Program-made: the position numbers and the translations under genes | Shown: piece by piece, positions 39,307-47,308 of the stretch | Layout of the letters: every line of letters starts with the position of its first letter | Position numbering within the stretch: position 1 is the first letter of the stretch | The notes under the pieces: generated by a model | Database searches by the model: none | The model's input: the letters and a program-made list of their open reading frames with translations, nothing else | What the model was told of the DNA's origin: nothing | From: Breoghania corrubedonensis | Lineage (GTDB): Bacteria > Pseudomonadota > Alphaproteobacteria > Rhizobiales > Stappiaceae | Length of the DNA: 64,000 nucleotides | NCBI RefSeq assembly: GCF_003053845.1 | Contig: NZ_QAYG01000001.1 | Location: forward strand, 1,740,893 to 1,804,892 | Reading direction: 5' to 3'

Positions 39307-41454
39307 ATGGCGCTCGTCGTAATTGTTGACGATCAACCGACCAACCGGCAGATCTTCACCCGTATCGCCGCCTCTATCGAGGAGGGAACGCAGGTGCGGG
39401 CCTTTGCCGATCCGCGCACGGCATTGGAATGGCTAGCTGAAAACACGCCCGATCTGCTGGTTACAGATTACAACATGCCGCATATGGACGGCGCGGAATT
39501 CATTTCCGCGGTGCGCGGCATGCCCGCACTCGTCGATGTGCCGGTCATCGTGATCACGGTGTTCGAGGACCGGACCTACCGGATCGCCGCGCTGGATGCG
39601 GGGGCGACGGATTTTCTGCAAAGTCCGGTCGATCATCGCGAGTTCGTGACGCGGGCGCGCAATCTGCTGAAATTGCGTCAGCAGCAACTTCTGCTGGCCG
39701 ATCGCGCGAAGAACCTGAAACGGGAACTTGAGGTCAGTGAGCGGGCCCTGGAACGTACAATTCGCGACAGCCGCGACCGGCTCGCCCAGGTGATCGACAC
39801 CGTGCCCGCCCTCATCAGCGCGACCGATTGCGATGGGAAGTTCCTGTTCGTGAACGCCTATCACAGCAAGGTCACGGGGCTCGATCCGGCAAAGGTGGTG
39901 GGCTGCGATTCCTCCGAGGTTCTCGGCGAGGAAGGGGCCAGCCGCAACAAGGCGCTCGATCGCATGGTGCTTGCGAGCGGCAAGCCGTTGAATTCCTACG
40001 AAGAAGAAATCAACGATGCGCAGGGCAAGCGCCGGGTCTTTCTTACGACCAAGTCGCCGCTCAGGGATCCGTCGAATGAAATCACCGGCATCCTGACGTC
40101 CTCACTCGACATTACGGACCGCAAGGCGGCGGAGAACCACCTCCAGCATATTGCGCGTCACGATGCGCTGACGGGGCTGCCGAACCGAACGCTGATCCGG
40201 GATCAGCTGCGCAAGGAGATTGCGCGGGCGCGGCGTGGTGACCGCAAGGTCGGGCTGCAGATGCTCGACATCGACCGGTTCAAGAGCGTCAACGACGCGC
40301 TGGGCCATTCCGTCGGTGACCGCCTTTTGAAAGCAATTGCGCAGCGCCTTCGCGTGACGGTTCGCGAGGGCGACGTGGTCGCTCGGCTCGGCGGCGATGA
40401 ATTCGCAATCCTGATGAGTGATGTGAAGGGTCCTTCGGACACGACCCAACTGGCCGAGAAGATCATCGACGTGATTGGTCAGCCGCTCTTCTTCGAAGGC
40501 CATGAGATCAATCCCACGGCCTCCATCGGCATCTCCATGCATCCCGACGATGGCGGTGACGTGGATTCGCTGATGAAGAGCGCCGATCTCGCCATGTATC
40601 GGGCCAAGGCGCACGGCGGCAGCAGTTACGAATTCGCCTCCGCGGGCATGGCGGACCGGGCGCGAGACGCCATCGTGCTGGAAGCGGACCTTCGGCGCGC
40701 GCTGCAGCGCGAGGAGTTCCGGCTCTACTATCAGCCGCAGGTTGACCTCAAGACGGGAGAGATCGTCGGGACGGAGGCGCTTTTGCGTTGGCAGCATCCG
40801 GTCAAGGGCATGATCTCGCCGGGTGCCTTCCTGCCGCTTGCCGAGCAGAACGGCCAGATCGTGCCGATCAACGAATGGGTGATGCGCGAAGCCTGCCGAC
40901 AGGCGATGACATGGATCGAGGAAGGACTGCCGCCGATCCGGATCGCGGTCAACCTCTCGCCGGTGCAGTTCCGCAAGCAGAACATGCGCGCGCTCGTGAC
41001 CGAGATCCTCGAAACGAGCGGATTGCCGCCCGGTCGGCTCGATCTGGAACTGACCGAGACCATCCTGATGGAGAATTCCGAGGTCGTGACCAACGATCTG
41101 CTTTTCCTGCAGAAGCTGGGGGTGGGCTTCTCCATCGACGATTTCGGTACCGGATACTCGTCGCTTGGCTACATCAAGCGGTTTCCCGTCGCCAGGCTCA
41201 AGATCGATCAGGGTTTCATCCGCAACCTTGAAACCGACCCGAACGACGCCGCGATCATCAAGGCCATCATCGGGCTCGGCAAGAGCCTCAATCTTTCGAT
41301 CACCGCCGAAGGAGTGGAGACGGAGGAGCAGGCGGCGTTTCTGCGCAAGGAAGGCTGCGACGAGGTTCAGGGGTACTACTTCGGCCGGCCAATGCCGCCG
41401 GAATCGTTCGCTGAGCTTTTCCGTCCGAAGGCCCGGCTCGTCTATTCCGCCTGA
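39307..41454 (+). CDS. response regulator with REC-PAS-GGDEF-EAL (cyclic-di-GMP turnover), RpfG-analogue position
   Basis: 715 residues. The receiver domain (about 1-120) has acidic VDDQ and phospho-acceptor D54 in TDYNMPHMDG. The usual Lys-Pro is Ser-Pro (FLQSPVDHREF), as I recall for RpfG-type receivers. After a coiled linker (about 125-150), a PAS domain spans about 155-275. The diguanylate cyclase domain has intact GGDEF at 362-366, and the phosphodiesterase domain has EAL at 490-492 plus the DDFGTGYSSL and SITAEGVETEEQ motifs. Both enzymatic domains look competent. It is 47 bp upstream of the RpfC-like kinase on the same strand, so it is probably that kinase's cognate output, replacing the HD-GYP protein RpfG. 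Confidence 0.92.
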   Translation: MALVVIVDDQPTNRQIFTRIAASIEEGTQVRAFADPRTALEWLAENTPDLLVTDYNMPHMDGAEFISAVRGMPALVDVPVIVITVFEDRTYRIAALDAGATDFLQSPVDHREFVTRARNLLKLRQQQLLLADRAKNLKRELEVSERALERTIRDSRDRLAQVIDTVPALISATDCDGKFLFVNAYHSKVTGLDPAKVVGCDSSEVLGEEGASRNKALDRMVLASGKPLNSYEEEINDAQGKRRVFLTTKSPLRDPSNEITGILTSSLDITDRKAAENHLQHIARHDALTGLPNRTLIRDQLRKEIARARRGDRKVGLQMLDIDRFKSVNDALGHSVGDRLLKAIAQRLRVTVREGDVVARLGGDEFAILMSDVKGPSDTTQLAEKIIDVIGQPLFFEGHEINPTASIGISMHPDDGGDVDSLMKSADLAMYRAKAHGGSSYEFASAGMADRARDAIVLEADLRRALQREEFRLYYQPQVDLKTGEIVGTEALLRWQHPVKGMISPGAFLPLAEQNGQIVPINEWVMREACRQAMTWIEEGLPPIRIAVNLSPVQFRKQNMRALVTEILETSGLPPGRLDLELTETILMENSEVVTNDLLFLQKLGVGFSIDDFGTGYSSLGYIKRFPVARLKIDQGFIRNLETDPNDAAIIKAIIGLGKSLNLSITAEGVETEEQAAFLRKEGCDEVQGYYFGRPMPPESFAELFRPKARLVYSA

Positions 41455-41501
41455 CCGTACCCGCGCCTGCCATACGCCTGGCGCACAGGGGTGAAGGATA
41501 C

Positions 41502-44108
41502 GTGACGCCCATGCTTTCAAAGCCACGCAGGATCATCGACGGCAAGCGCGGAGCGCGCGGGTCGCGTTCGCGCCTTTCCCGTCTCGACAGGATGTGGAGG
41601 CGGCTGCTGTCGAGCGACGAACGCGAGCACGAAATGGTGCTCAACCGGCTTGCGATCGCATTCCTCATCGGCGCCTATCTGCTCGGAATGGCTCGTTACA
41701 CGAGCGTGGACGTCTCCGGGCCACTGGCCACGATCAGCATCTATTCGGTGCTCTCCGTCGCTCTGTTCGCCCATCTCGTCTACCATCCCAAGCGCCTGGA
41801 ATGGCGCCGTGTGGTTGCGATGCTCTGTGATTTGGGCGGGTTGAGTTACGGTATCTATGTCGGAGGGGAGGCCACCGCCGCCCTTTATCCGATCTATCTC
41901 TGGGTCATCCTCGGCAACGGTTTCCGCTTTGGCGTAAAGAGCCTTCGGATCGCGATGGCGATCGGCGTTCCCTGCTTTGCCGTCGCACTGCTCAATTCAC
42001 CCTACTGGACTGCCAATGACGGCATCGCCATCGGCCTGCTGCTCGGAATGATCGCGCTGCCACTGTACGCGTCGAAGCTCATCCGCAATCTCTCGGAGGC
42101 CAAGAAGGCGGCTGAACAGGCGAGCGAGGCCAAGAGCCAGTTCCTGGCTGCCGTCAGCCACGAGTTTCGCACGCCGTTGCACGGCATCATCGGCATGACG
42201 GACATGCTGCAGCGTACGACGCTCGACGACGAACAGAAGGATATGGCCGCGACGGTGCGCAATTCCGCCAACGCACTTCTGACGCTGATCAACGAGGTCC
42301 TCGATTTTTCGCGCATCGAGGCGGGTCAGATGCCGAGTACGGCGAGTGACTTTGAACTTTACGACGTGCTGGCGCGGGTCCGCTCCACAGTAGCCGTTCA
42401 GGCCGAGGCCAAGGGATTGCGGTTCGCGGTCCATGTGAGCGCGCGCACACCGCTCCGGTTGAGAGGCGATGCGCGTCATCTCGCCGATATCCTGACCAAC
42501 CTCGCCGGCAATGCGGTGAAGTTCACGAATGCGGGGCGGGTCTGCATGGCCGTGTCGCTGATCGATTCCGGCAGGGGGGCGGCTCCCGATAGCCTGCGAC
42601 TGCGCTTTGAGGTGACCGACACCGGCATCGGTATCGCCAAGGAGGCGCAAGGGCGGATCTTCGAGCATTTCAGCCAGGCGGACGACACCATCATCAACCG
42701 GTTCGGCGGCACGGGCCTGGGGCTTGCGATCGTCAAGCGGCTGGTGGAAATGCATGGTGGCGAAATCGGTGTGGAGAGCGCGCGGGGGGCCGGTAGCACC
42801 TTCTGGTTTGAACTCTCTTATGAAAACGCGGAGAGCGAGGCGTCGTGGACGCCGAGCCTCGCCCCGGGGCAGACCATCGCGCTGACCGGCGATGCCGAGC
42901 TTTCGCAGATCCTGAAAACGCGCTTTGCAGAGTTCGGCGTGCCGCTGACGTTGACGGACAGGCCAGCGGAACTCGTCACCTTGATGCGCACCGCGGCAAG
43001 GAGCGGGATCCGGCGTTGCATCGTCGTTCTGGACGAAGCGGAGATGGGCGATGATCCGCTCTCTCTCGCCGACGCGCTGATCGGTCGGGAGTCCTCTATT
43101 GCGCCGACGTTGATACTGATATCGGATCGCGTGGATGATCTGCCGGCAGCCGATTATCGGAGCGCTTTCGTAACCGTTCTGCCGCGCAGGCCCAGCGAGG
43201 AGGAACTGCGCCGGGCGTTACAGATGTCCGCGGCGACCGGCACAAGCAACCTCGATTGCAGCGAGACGGTGCCGCTGACTGCGGCCAGGCGCCGTTCGGT
43301 GCTGGTGGCCGATGACAACCTGACAAACCAGAAGGTGATCGCCAAGGTTCTGGAAAAGGCCGGGCACGACGTGGAAATCGCGGAGAACGGCGAATTGGCG
43401 CTCGACGCGCTGGGCCGCAATTCCTTCGATATCGTGCTCATGGATCTCAACATGCCGGTAATGAGCGGTATCGAGGCGATGAAGCTCTATGCCTTTTCCT
43501 CGCTCGGCCAGAAAGCGGTGCCCGTGGTCGGGTTGACGGCGGACGCGACGCCTGCGGCGCGCGAACGCTGCCTTGAGGCCGGAATGGTCGATTGCATCAT
43601 CAAGCCGGTCGAGCCGGCGGACCTTCTGCGCAAGATGGAAGAGATCATCTGCAGGAATGAGGGGCGGCCGGTCTCGCAGCAGAACGCGGACGGCGAGAAG
43701 GTCGCGAGCATCAGCCAGCATCCGAAGTACCGCGCCAGCGGGCGGGCGGTGGTCGACATGCGTACGCTGGAGAACCTGCAGGAGCTTGGAGGATCGGAAT
43801 TCGTGCAGGACCTGGTCGGCGGTTTCGTCGAGGACTCGGAGATGACGCTGAACAGCCTCTCGGATCTCTGCACCGCGAGCGATCTCAACGGTTTTCGTAG
43901 TCAGGCGCACGCGCTGCGCAGCGGTGCGGCGAATATCGGCGCTCAGGGCATCTTCTCGATCTGCTCGAAGCTGGAATCGATTGGCGAGGAGGAATTCGTG
44001 CTGCACGGATTTGAGAGACTGCGCGAGTTGCAGCTGGAAGTCGCTCAGGTCCGCGATGTGCTGAACGCGCGTATGGACCCCAGCGGACGGGTCCACGAAC
44101 GAGATTGA
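41502..44108 (+). CDS. rpfC: RpfC-like membrane hybrid histidine kinase, probable DSF sensor
   Basis: 868 residues. The N-terminus has about five transmembrane helices (roughly 50-200), with stretches such as YLWVILGNGFRFG and SPYWTANDGIAIGLLLG that closely recall the DSF-sensing input domain of Xanthomonas RpfC. Then come HisKA with H220 in AAVSHEFRTPLHG, HATPase with N- and G-boxes (DTGIGIAKEAQGRIFEHF, GGTGLGLAIVKRL), a degenerate receiver-like region, a full receiver with D648 in MDLNMP, and a C-terminal Hpt with H803 in HALRSGAANIG. The gene is co-oriented with the GGDEF-EAL gene and convergent with the rpfF-like gene (46 bp apart). The symbol is given by similarity of architecture and neighbours, from recall. 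Confidence 0.88.
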   Translation: MTPMLSKPRRIIDGKRGARGSRSRLSRLDRMWRRLLSSDEREHEMVLNRLAIAFLIGAYLLGMARYTSVDVSGPLATISIYSVLSVALFAHLVYHPKRLEWRRVVAMLCDLGGLSYGIYVGGEATAALYPIYLWVILGNGFRFGVKSLRIAMAIGVPCFAVALLNSPYWTANDGIAIGLLLGMIALPLYASKLIRNLSEAKKAAEQASEAKSQFLAAVSHEFRTPLHGIIGMTDMLQRTTLDDEQKDMAATVRNSANALLTLINEVLDFSRIEAGQMPSTASDFELYDVLARVRSTVAVQAEAKGLRFAVHVSARTPLRLRGDARHLADILTNLAGNAVKFTNAGRVCMAVSLIDSGRGAAPDSLRLRFEVTDTGIGIAKEAQGRIFEHFSQADDTIINRFGGTGLGLAIVKRLVEMHGGEIGVESARGAGSTFWFELSYENAESEASWTPSLAPGQTIALTGDAELSQILKTRFAEFGVPLTLTDRPAELVTLMRTAARSGIRRCIVVLDEAEMGDDPLSLADALIGRESSIAPTLILISDRVDDLPAADYRSAFVTVLPRRPSEEELRRALQMSAATGTSNLDCSETVPLTAARRRSVLVADDNLTNQKVIAKVLEKAGHDVEIAENGELALDALGRNSFDIVLMDLNMPVMSGIEAMKLYAFSSLGQKAVPVVGLTADATPAARERCLEAGMVDCIIKPVEPADLLRKMEEIICRNEGRPVSQQNADGEKVASISQHPKYRASGRAVVDMRTLENLQELGGSEFVQDLVGGFVEDSEMTLNSLSDLCTASDLNGFRSQAHALRSGAANIGAQGIFSICSKLESIGEEEFVLHGFERLRELQLEVAQVRDVLNARMDPSGRVHERD

Positions 44109-44154
44109 AGACGGCGTTCGAAGCAATTCGGGAACGGTTTCAACCGCGCCTGCC

Positions 44155-45108
44155 TCAGACCGCCTCGGCCTCATCCTGAGGGAGACCGGATCGGCGGCGA
44201 TCCTGCGCCATCGTCAGGCGCATCATCTTTCTGAGGTCGACTTCCTTCAGCTGCAGGGCGGTGTCGACCCAGATGTCGATGATGTCACTCAATTCTTCAT
44301 AGGTCACCGGATTGACGCGGCGGCGCGTGCGATAAATCGCGCTATGGGAATTGTGCCGCCTGGTGTTGCGATGAATGTAGTCCTCCACCGCGCGGCGCCC
44401 CTTGCCGTCGTCGACCAGCACGTCAACGATCCCGAGGTCGTGAAGTTCTTCCGCGCCAAAGAGCTTGCCGCTGAGGATCATGCGTTCGGCCTGCACTGAG
44501 CCGAGCCGGCGGGCCAGGAACGAATAGGCGCCCATGCCCGGGAACATGTTGAACAGGACTTCGGGCAGGCCGAACTTGGCGCGGCGTTCGGCAATGATCA
44601 CGTCGCAGGAGAGCGCCGCTTCGAACCCGCCCCCCAGAGCATCGCCTTGAACCAGGGCGATGGTGACGATGGGCAGCTCGTAGTTGACCGCGTTGTTGTA
44701 GACGACCTTGATGCAGGCGCGTGCGTAGGTTGCCAGTTCGTCGCGGTTGCCCTTTCGGATATGCTCGGCAAAAAGCCCGAGATCGCCGCCCAGGTTGAAT
44801 ATGCCGGAAAGCTTTGAGCCGACCACGAAATAGCGCATCGGGCAGTCGCCCGAGCGCGCATGGCGAGCGTAAAGGGCGGGAATCGAGGCCTGCATGCGGG
44901 CAAGATCGGCGAGTAGACCGGGCGTGAAGCTCGGGCGACCCTGCGGCATCAGCATGCACCAGTAGGTCCTGTTCCGTGGATCGAGACGGACATCGAGCTC
45001 GCCGTAATGCTCGCTCGCGACGTCTTCCTGCATCGTGCTGCGCGGGAAGGCGGTCACATCGGATCGTTCCATGGCAATCGTGCCGTCTGGACGGTACAGA
45101 GCCGTCAT
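44155..45108 (-). CDS. rpfF: RpfF-like DSF synthase (crotonase fold)
   Basis: Crotonase-superfamily enzyme that in Xanthomonas and Burkholderia dehydrates 3-hydroxyacyl-ACP and releases the cis-2-unsaturated fatty-acid signal. 317 residues with AAGGGG before the ATG. RpfF-specific stretches are VFNLGGDL-like IFNLGGDLGLFAEHIR, then ELPIVTIALVQGDALGGGFE and FGLPEVLFNMFPGMGAYSFL. The two catalytic glutamates of RpfF correspond to E163 and E183, with the correct 20-residue spacing. These motifs separate it from ordinary enoyl-CoA hydratases such as the one at 46336. It is convergent with the RpfC-like kinase, as often seen in rpf clusters. Confidence 0.92.
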   Translation of the reverse strand: MTALYRPDGTIAMERSDVTAFPRSTMQEDVASEHYGELDVRLDPRNRTYWCMLMPQGRPSFTPGLLADLARMQASIPALYARHARSGDCPMRYFVVGSKLSGIFNLGGDLGLFAEHIRKGNRDELATYARACIKVVYNNAVNYELPIVTIALVQGDALGGGFEAALSCDVIIAERRAKFGLPEVLFNMFPGMGAYSFLARRLGSVQAERMILSGKLFGAEELHDLGIVDVLVDDGKGRRAVEDYIHRNTRRHNSHSAIYRTRRRVNPVTYEELSDIIDIWVDTALQLKEVDLRKMMRLTMAQDRRRSGLPQDEAEAV

Positions 45109-45251
45109 GAAAACCCCTTACCTTTCGAAATCAAGGCCGGATGCGATCTGCCACCGTGATCTGATCGTCCTGATCAGCCAGCCCTCCACTGGTTCCACCG
45201 CTCTTCGGCGAGACCTATCCGATCATGCCGAAACACCTCCACCATCTGTAA

Positions 45252-45266
45252 TTCATGGTGCATGAA
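45252..45266. promoter_or_regulatory. dyad upstream of rpfF
   Basis: TTCATG-GTG-CATGAA, 6-bp perfect arms, about 145 bp before the rpfF start. It overlaps a second pair CACCAT / ATGGTG (45240-45260). It is a possible regulator site, with no known matching consensus. Confidence 0.3.
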
Positions 45267-45686
45267 CAATTAACAAAAGCAAGTGGGCCGGTTTGACGCC
45301 GGATCGTGGGCAGTGACGAAAACATGTGCAGACCACTTATAGTTAAACTGCTTCCAAACTTTCTACGTGTGCAAATGTGACTATCTGTCATTAATGTTGA
45401 AACATTGACCCAAGTCTTGGTGCTCGAACGTGGTTAATTCGCGTTAACAATCTGTTTTAAATTGTGATTTTTTGATGGCTCGAGAGGCCCTCCAAACTTA
45501 CCGTGGCCTGCCGGGGGAACCGTCCCGCCATTGGACATGAGGAATAAGTCCGGTCAAATACCGGTCCTGATCCGTTTTGCCGCCAGACGGGATGACCAAA
45601 CTTTCCTCAGCTTGTCCGCGAAAAAATATCGGGGCAACTGGTCGCTGCCGCAAAACAAGAGCCTCTTGCGTCCAACAGTCATAACA

Positions 45687-45700
45687 TGAATACTGATTCA
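45687..45700. promoter_or_regulatory. probable TetR operator upstream of the acyl-CoA operon
   Basis: TGAAT-ACTG-ATTCA, a perfect 14-bp dyad ending 23 bp before the TetR start codon. The half-site resembles the TGAATGA half-site of the TetR-type fatty-acid regulator FadR of Bacillus. Autoregulation by the adjacent TetR protein is the simplest reading. Confidence 0.4.
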
Positions 45701-45723
45701 CCTTTCATATAAGTGGAAACGCA

Positions 45724-46329
45724 ATGGACAAGGCAGGGACGATCGAGCCGAAGGAGCCGAAAACGGCCCGCGGTGAAGCCACGCGACGGGCGCTTCTGGG
45801 CGCCGCAGAAAAGGTGATCGGGCGACTTGGCTATGCGGAGGCCTCGATCGGGGCAATCACACGGGAGGCCGGCGTCGCGCAGGGCACATTCTATATCTAT
45901 TTCAAGGGCAAGGACGAGGTGTTTTCGGAACTCGTCCGGGATATGGGGCGCAATCTGCGCCACACGATCACGGGCGCCACGGCGGGTATCAGCGACCGGC
46001 TGGAAGCCGAGCGGGAGGGGCTGCGGGCCTTTCTCACATTCGTGGCCGGGCATCCGGAGTTGTATCGCATCGTGCAGGAGGCACTGTTTGTGGATGCGGA
46101 CGCCTACCGCGCCTATTTCTCGACCTTCGCGGACGGATACAGGCAGGGCCTTGAGGCGGCCGCGTTGGGGGGAGAAGTCCGGCCGGGCGATGCCGACATA
46201 CGCGCATGGGCACTGATGGGGATCGCGCGGTCTCTGGGTGAACGTGCCGTGGTGTTCGGCAAGACCACGCCGATCGACGATGTCGTCGACAGTGTCTACG
46301 ACCTCTTCGTTCACGGGCTGAAGCGGTAG
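45724..46329 (+). CDS. TetR/AcrR-family transcriptional regulator
   Basis: 201 residues. The N-terminal helix-turn-helix (about 20-65) has the TetR signature RRALLGAAEKVIGRLGYAEA then GVAQGTFYIYFKGKDEVF. The C-terminal ligand domain contains FVAGHPELYRIVQEALFVDA and is of the TetR_C type that binds acyl ligands in several homologues. It is first in a run of five co-oriented genes for acyl-CoA chemistry, so it most likely represses this operon in response to an acyl-CoA or fatty acid; the ligand is not readable. Confidence 0.9.
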   Translation: MDKAGTIEPKEPKTARGEATRRALLGAAEKVIGRLGYAEASIGAITREAGVAQGTFYIYFKGKDEVFSELVRDMGRNLRHTITGATAGISDRLEAEREGLRAFLTFVAGHPELYRIVQEALFVDADAYRAYFSTFADGYRQGLEAAALGGEVRPGDADIRAWALMGIARSLGERAVVFGKTTPIDDVVDSVYDLFVHGLKR

Positions 46330-46335
46330 ACCGCA

Positions 46336-47187
46336 ATGGGCAAGGCAAACGAAACCCACACCCCGAAACCGGTCGCGGTGGACGACGGCCGGCAGGCGCG
46401 CGAGGCGCTGGTCCTTTATCGCCGCGAAGGAAGGTGTGTGCGGCTCACGCTGAACCGGCCCGGGCGCGGCAATTCGCTGGTGCCTGAATTCGTCGAGGCC
46501 TTTCGACAGGCTCTTGTACAGGCGCGTGACGAGAGCCCCGATCTTCTCCTGATCGATGCGGCGGGCAAGGCCTTTTCCTCGGGGGGCGACATTGCCGGCT
46601 TTCTCCGGCACGCCGACACAGTGGCGGGCCTGGAGGCCTATGCGTCGACCCTCGTCGGCTCTTTGAACGCGGCAATCCTCGACCTAATGGCGTTTCCGGC
46701 GCCTGTTCTTGTCGGAGTACAGGGACCCGTAACGGGGGGATCGCTGGGCTTTCTGCTGGCGAGCGACATCGTTGTGATGAGCGAGGCCGCCTTCGTGCAG
46801 CCTTACTACGCCGAGGTCGGCTTTGCGCCGGACGGTGGCTGGACAGCGATGCTTCCCAGGCGCATCGGCGAGGCGCGTGCACTGGAGATCCAGCTTCTCA
46901 ACCGGCGCGTGGATGCCTGGCGCGCGCATGCGCTGGGTCTGGCCTCCAGCGTGGCGGCGGCGGACGAGTTCCAACAGATGCTTGCGCAACATGTCGAGAC
47001 GCTTCTGGCCAAAGCCGGGGGCACGTTGGCGGCGACGCGGGCGTTGATCCGGGGTCCGCAACGGCAGGCGGAGATCGCCCGGATGCTGGAGGCGGAACGC
47101 GAACTCTTCGTGGAGCGCGTCGCTCTGCCGGAGGTGGTTGATCGCATGCGCCGTTTCGATGCGCGCTCCGCAAAGGACAACAGATAG
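46336..47187 (+). CDS. enoyl-CoA hydratase/isomerase family protein
   Basis: Crotonase-fold protein of 283 residues. The oxyanion-hole regions are KAFSSGGDIAGFL and VQGPVTGGSLGFLLASDIVV. In classical hydratases one of the two catalytic Glu lies in the latter region; here that position is occupied by Ser/Leu, so hydratase activity is uncertain and isomerase or other chemistry is possible. It starts 6 bp after the TetR stop, so it is coupled to it. It is clearly not an RpfF. Confidence 0.85.
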   Translation: MGKANETHTPKPVAVDDGRQAREALVLYRREGRCVRLTLNRPGRGNSLVPEFVEAFRQALVQARDESPDLLLIDAAGKAFSSGGDIAGFLRHADTVAGLEAYASTLVGSLNAAILDLMAFPAPVLVGVQGPVTGGSLGFLLASDIVVMSEAAFVQPYYAEVGFAPDGGWTAMLPRRIGEARALEIQLLNRRVDAWRAHALGLASSVAAADEFQQMLAQHVETLLAKAGGTLAATRALIRGPQRQAEIARMLEAERELFVERVALPEVVDRMRRFDARSAKDNR

Positions 47188-47308
47188 AGCGCACGCGAAC
47201 CGACCTGATCGCAGAGACTGGCCGCGAAGCCGGCCGGGAATTGAACGTGACGGAGCCGGAAAACGGCCCGGGAGGAACAAGGCGCGCAAAAGCGCCGGGA
47301 GGACAATT

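Larger units (their letters stand above)
45109..45723. other. long AT-rich intergenic region between rpfF and the tetR operon
   Basis: 615 bp between divergent genes, without a credible ORF. From about 45262 to 45480 it is strongly AT-rich relative to its flanks. It contains two dyads, one near rpfF (45252-45266) and one just before the tetR gene (45687-45700). Confidence 0.45.
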
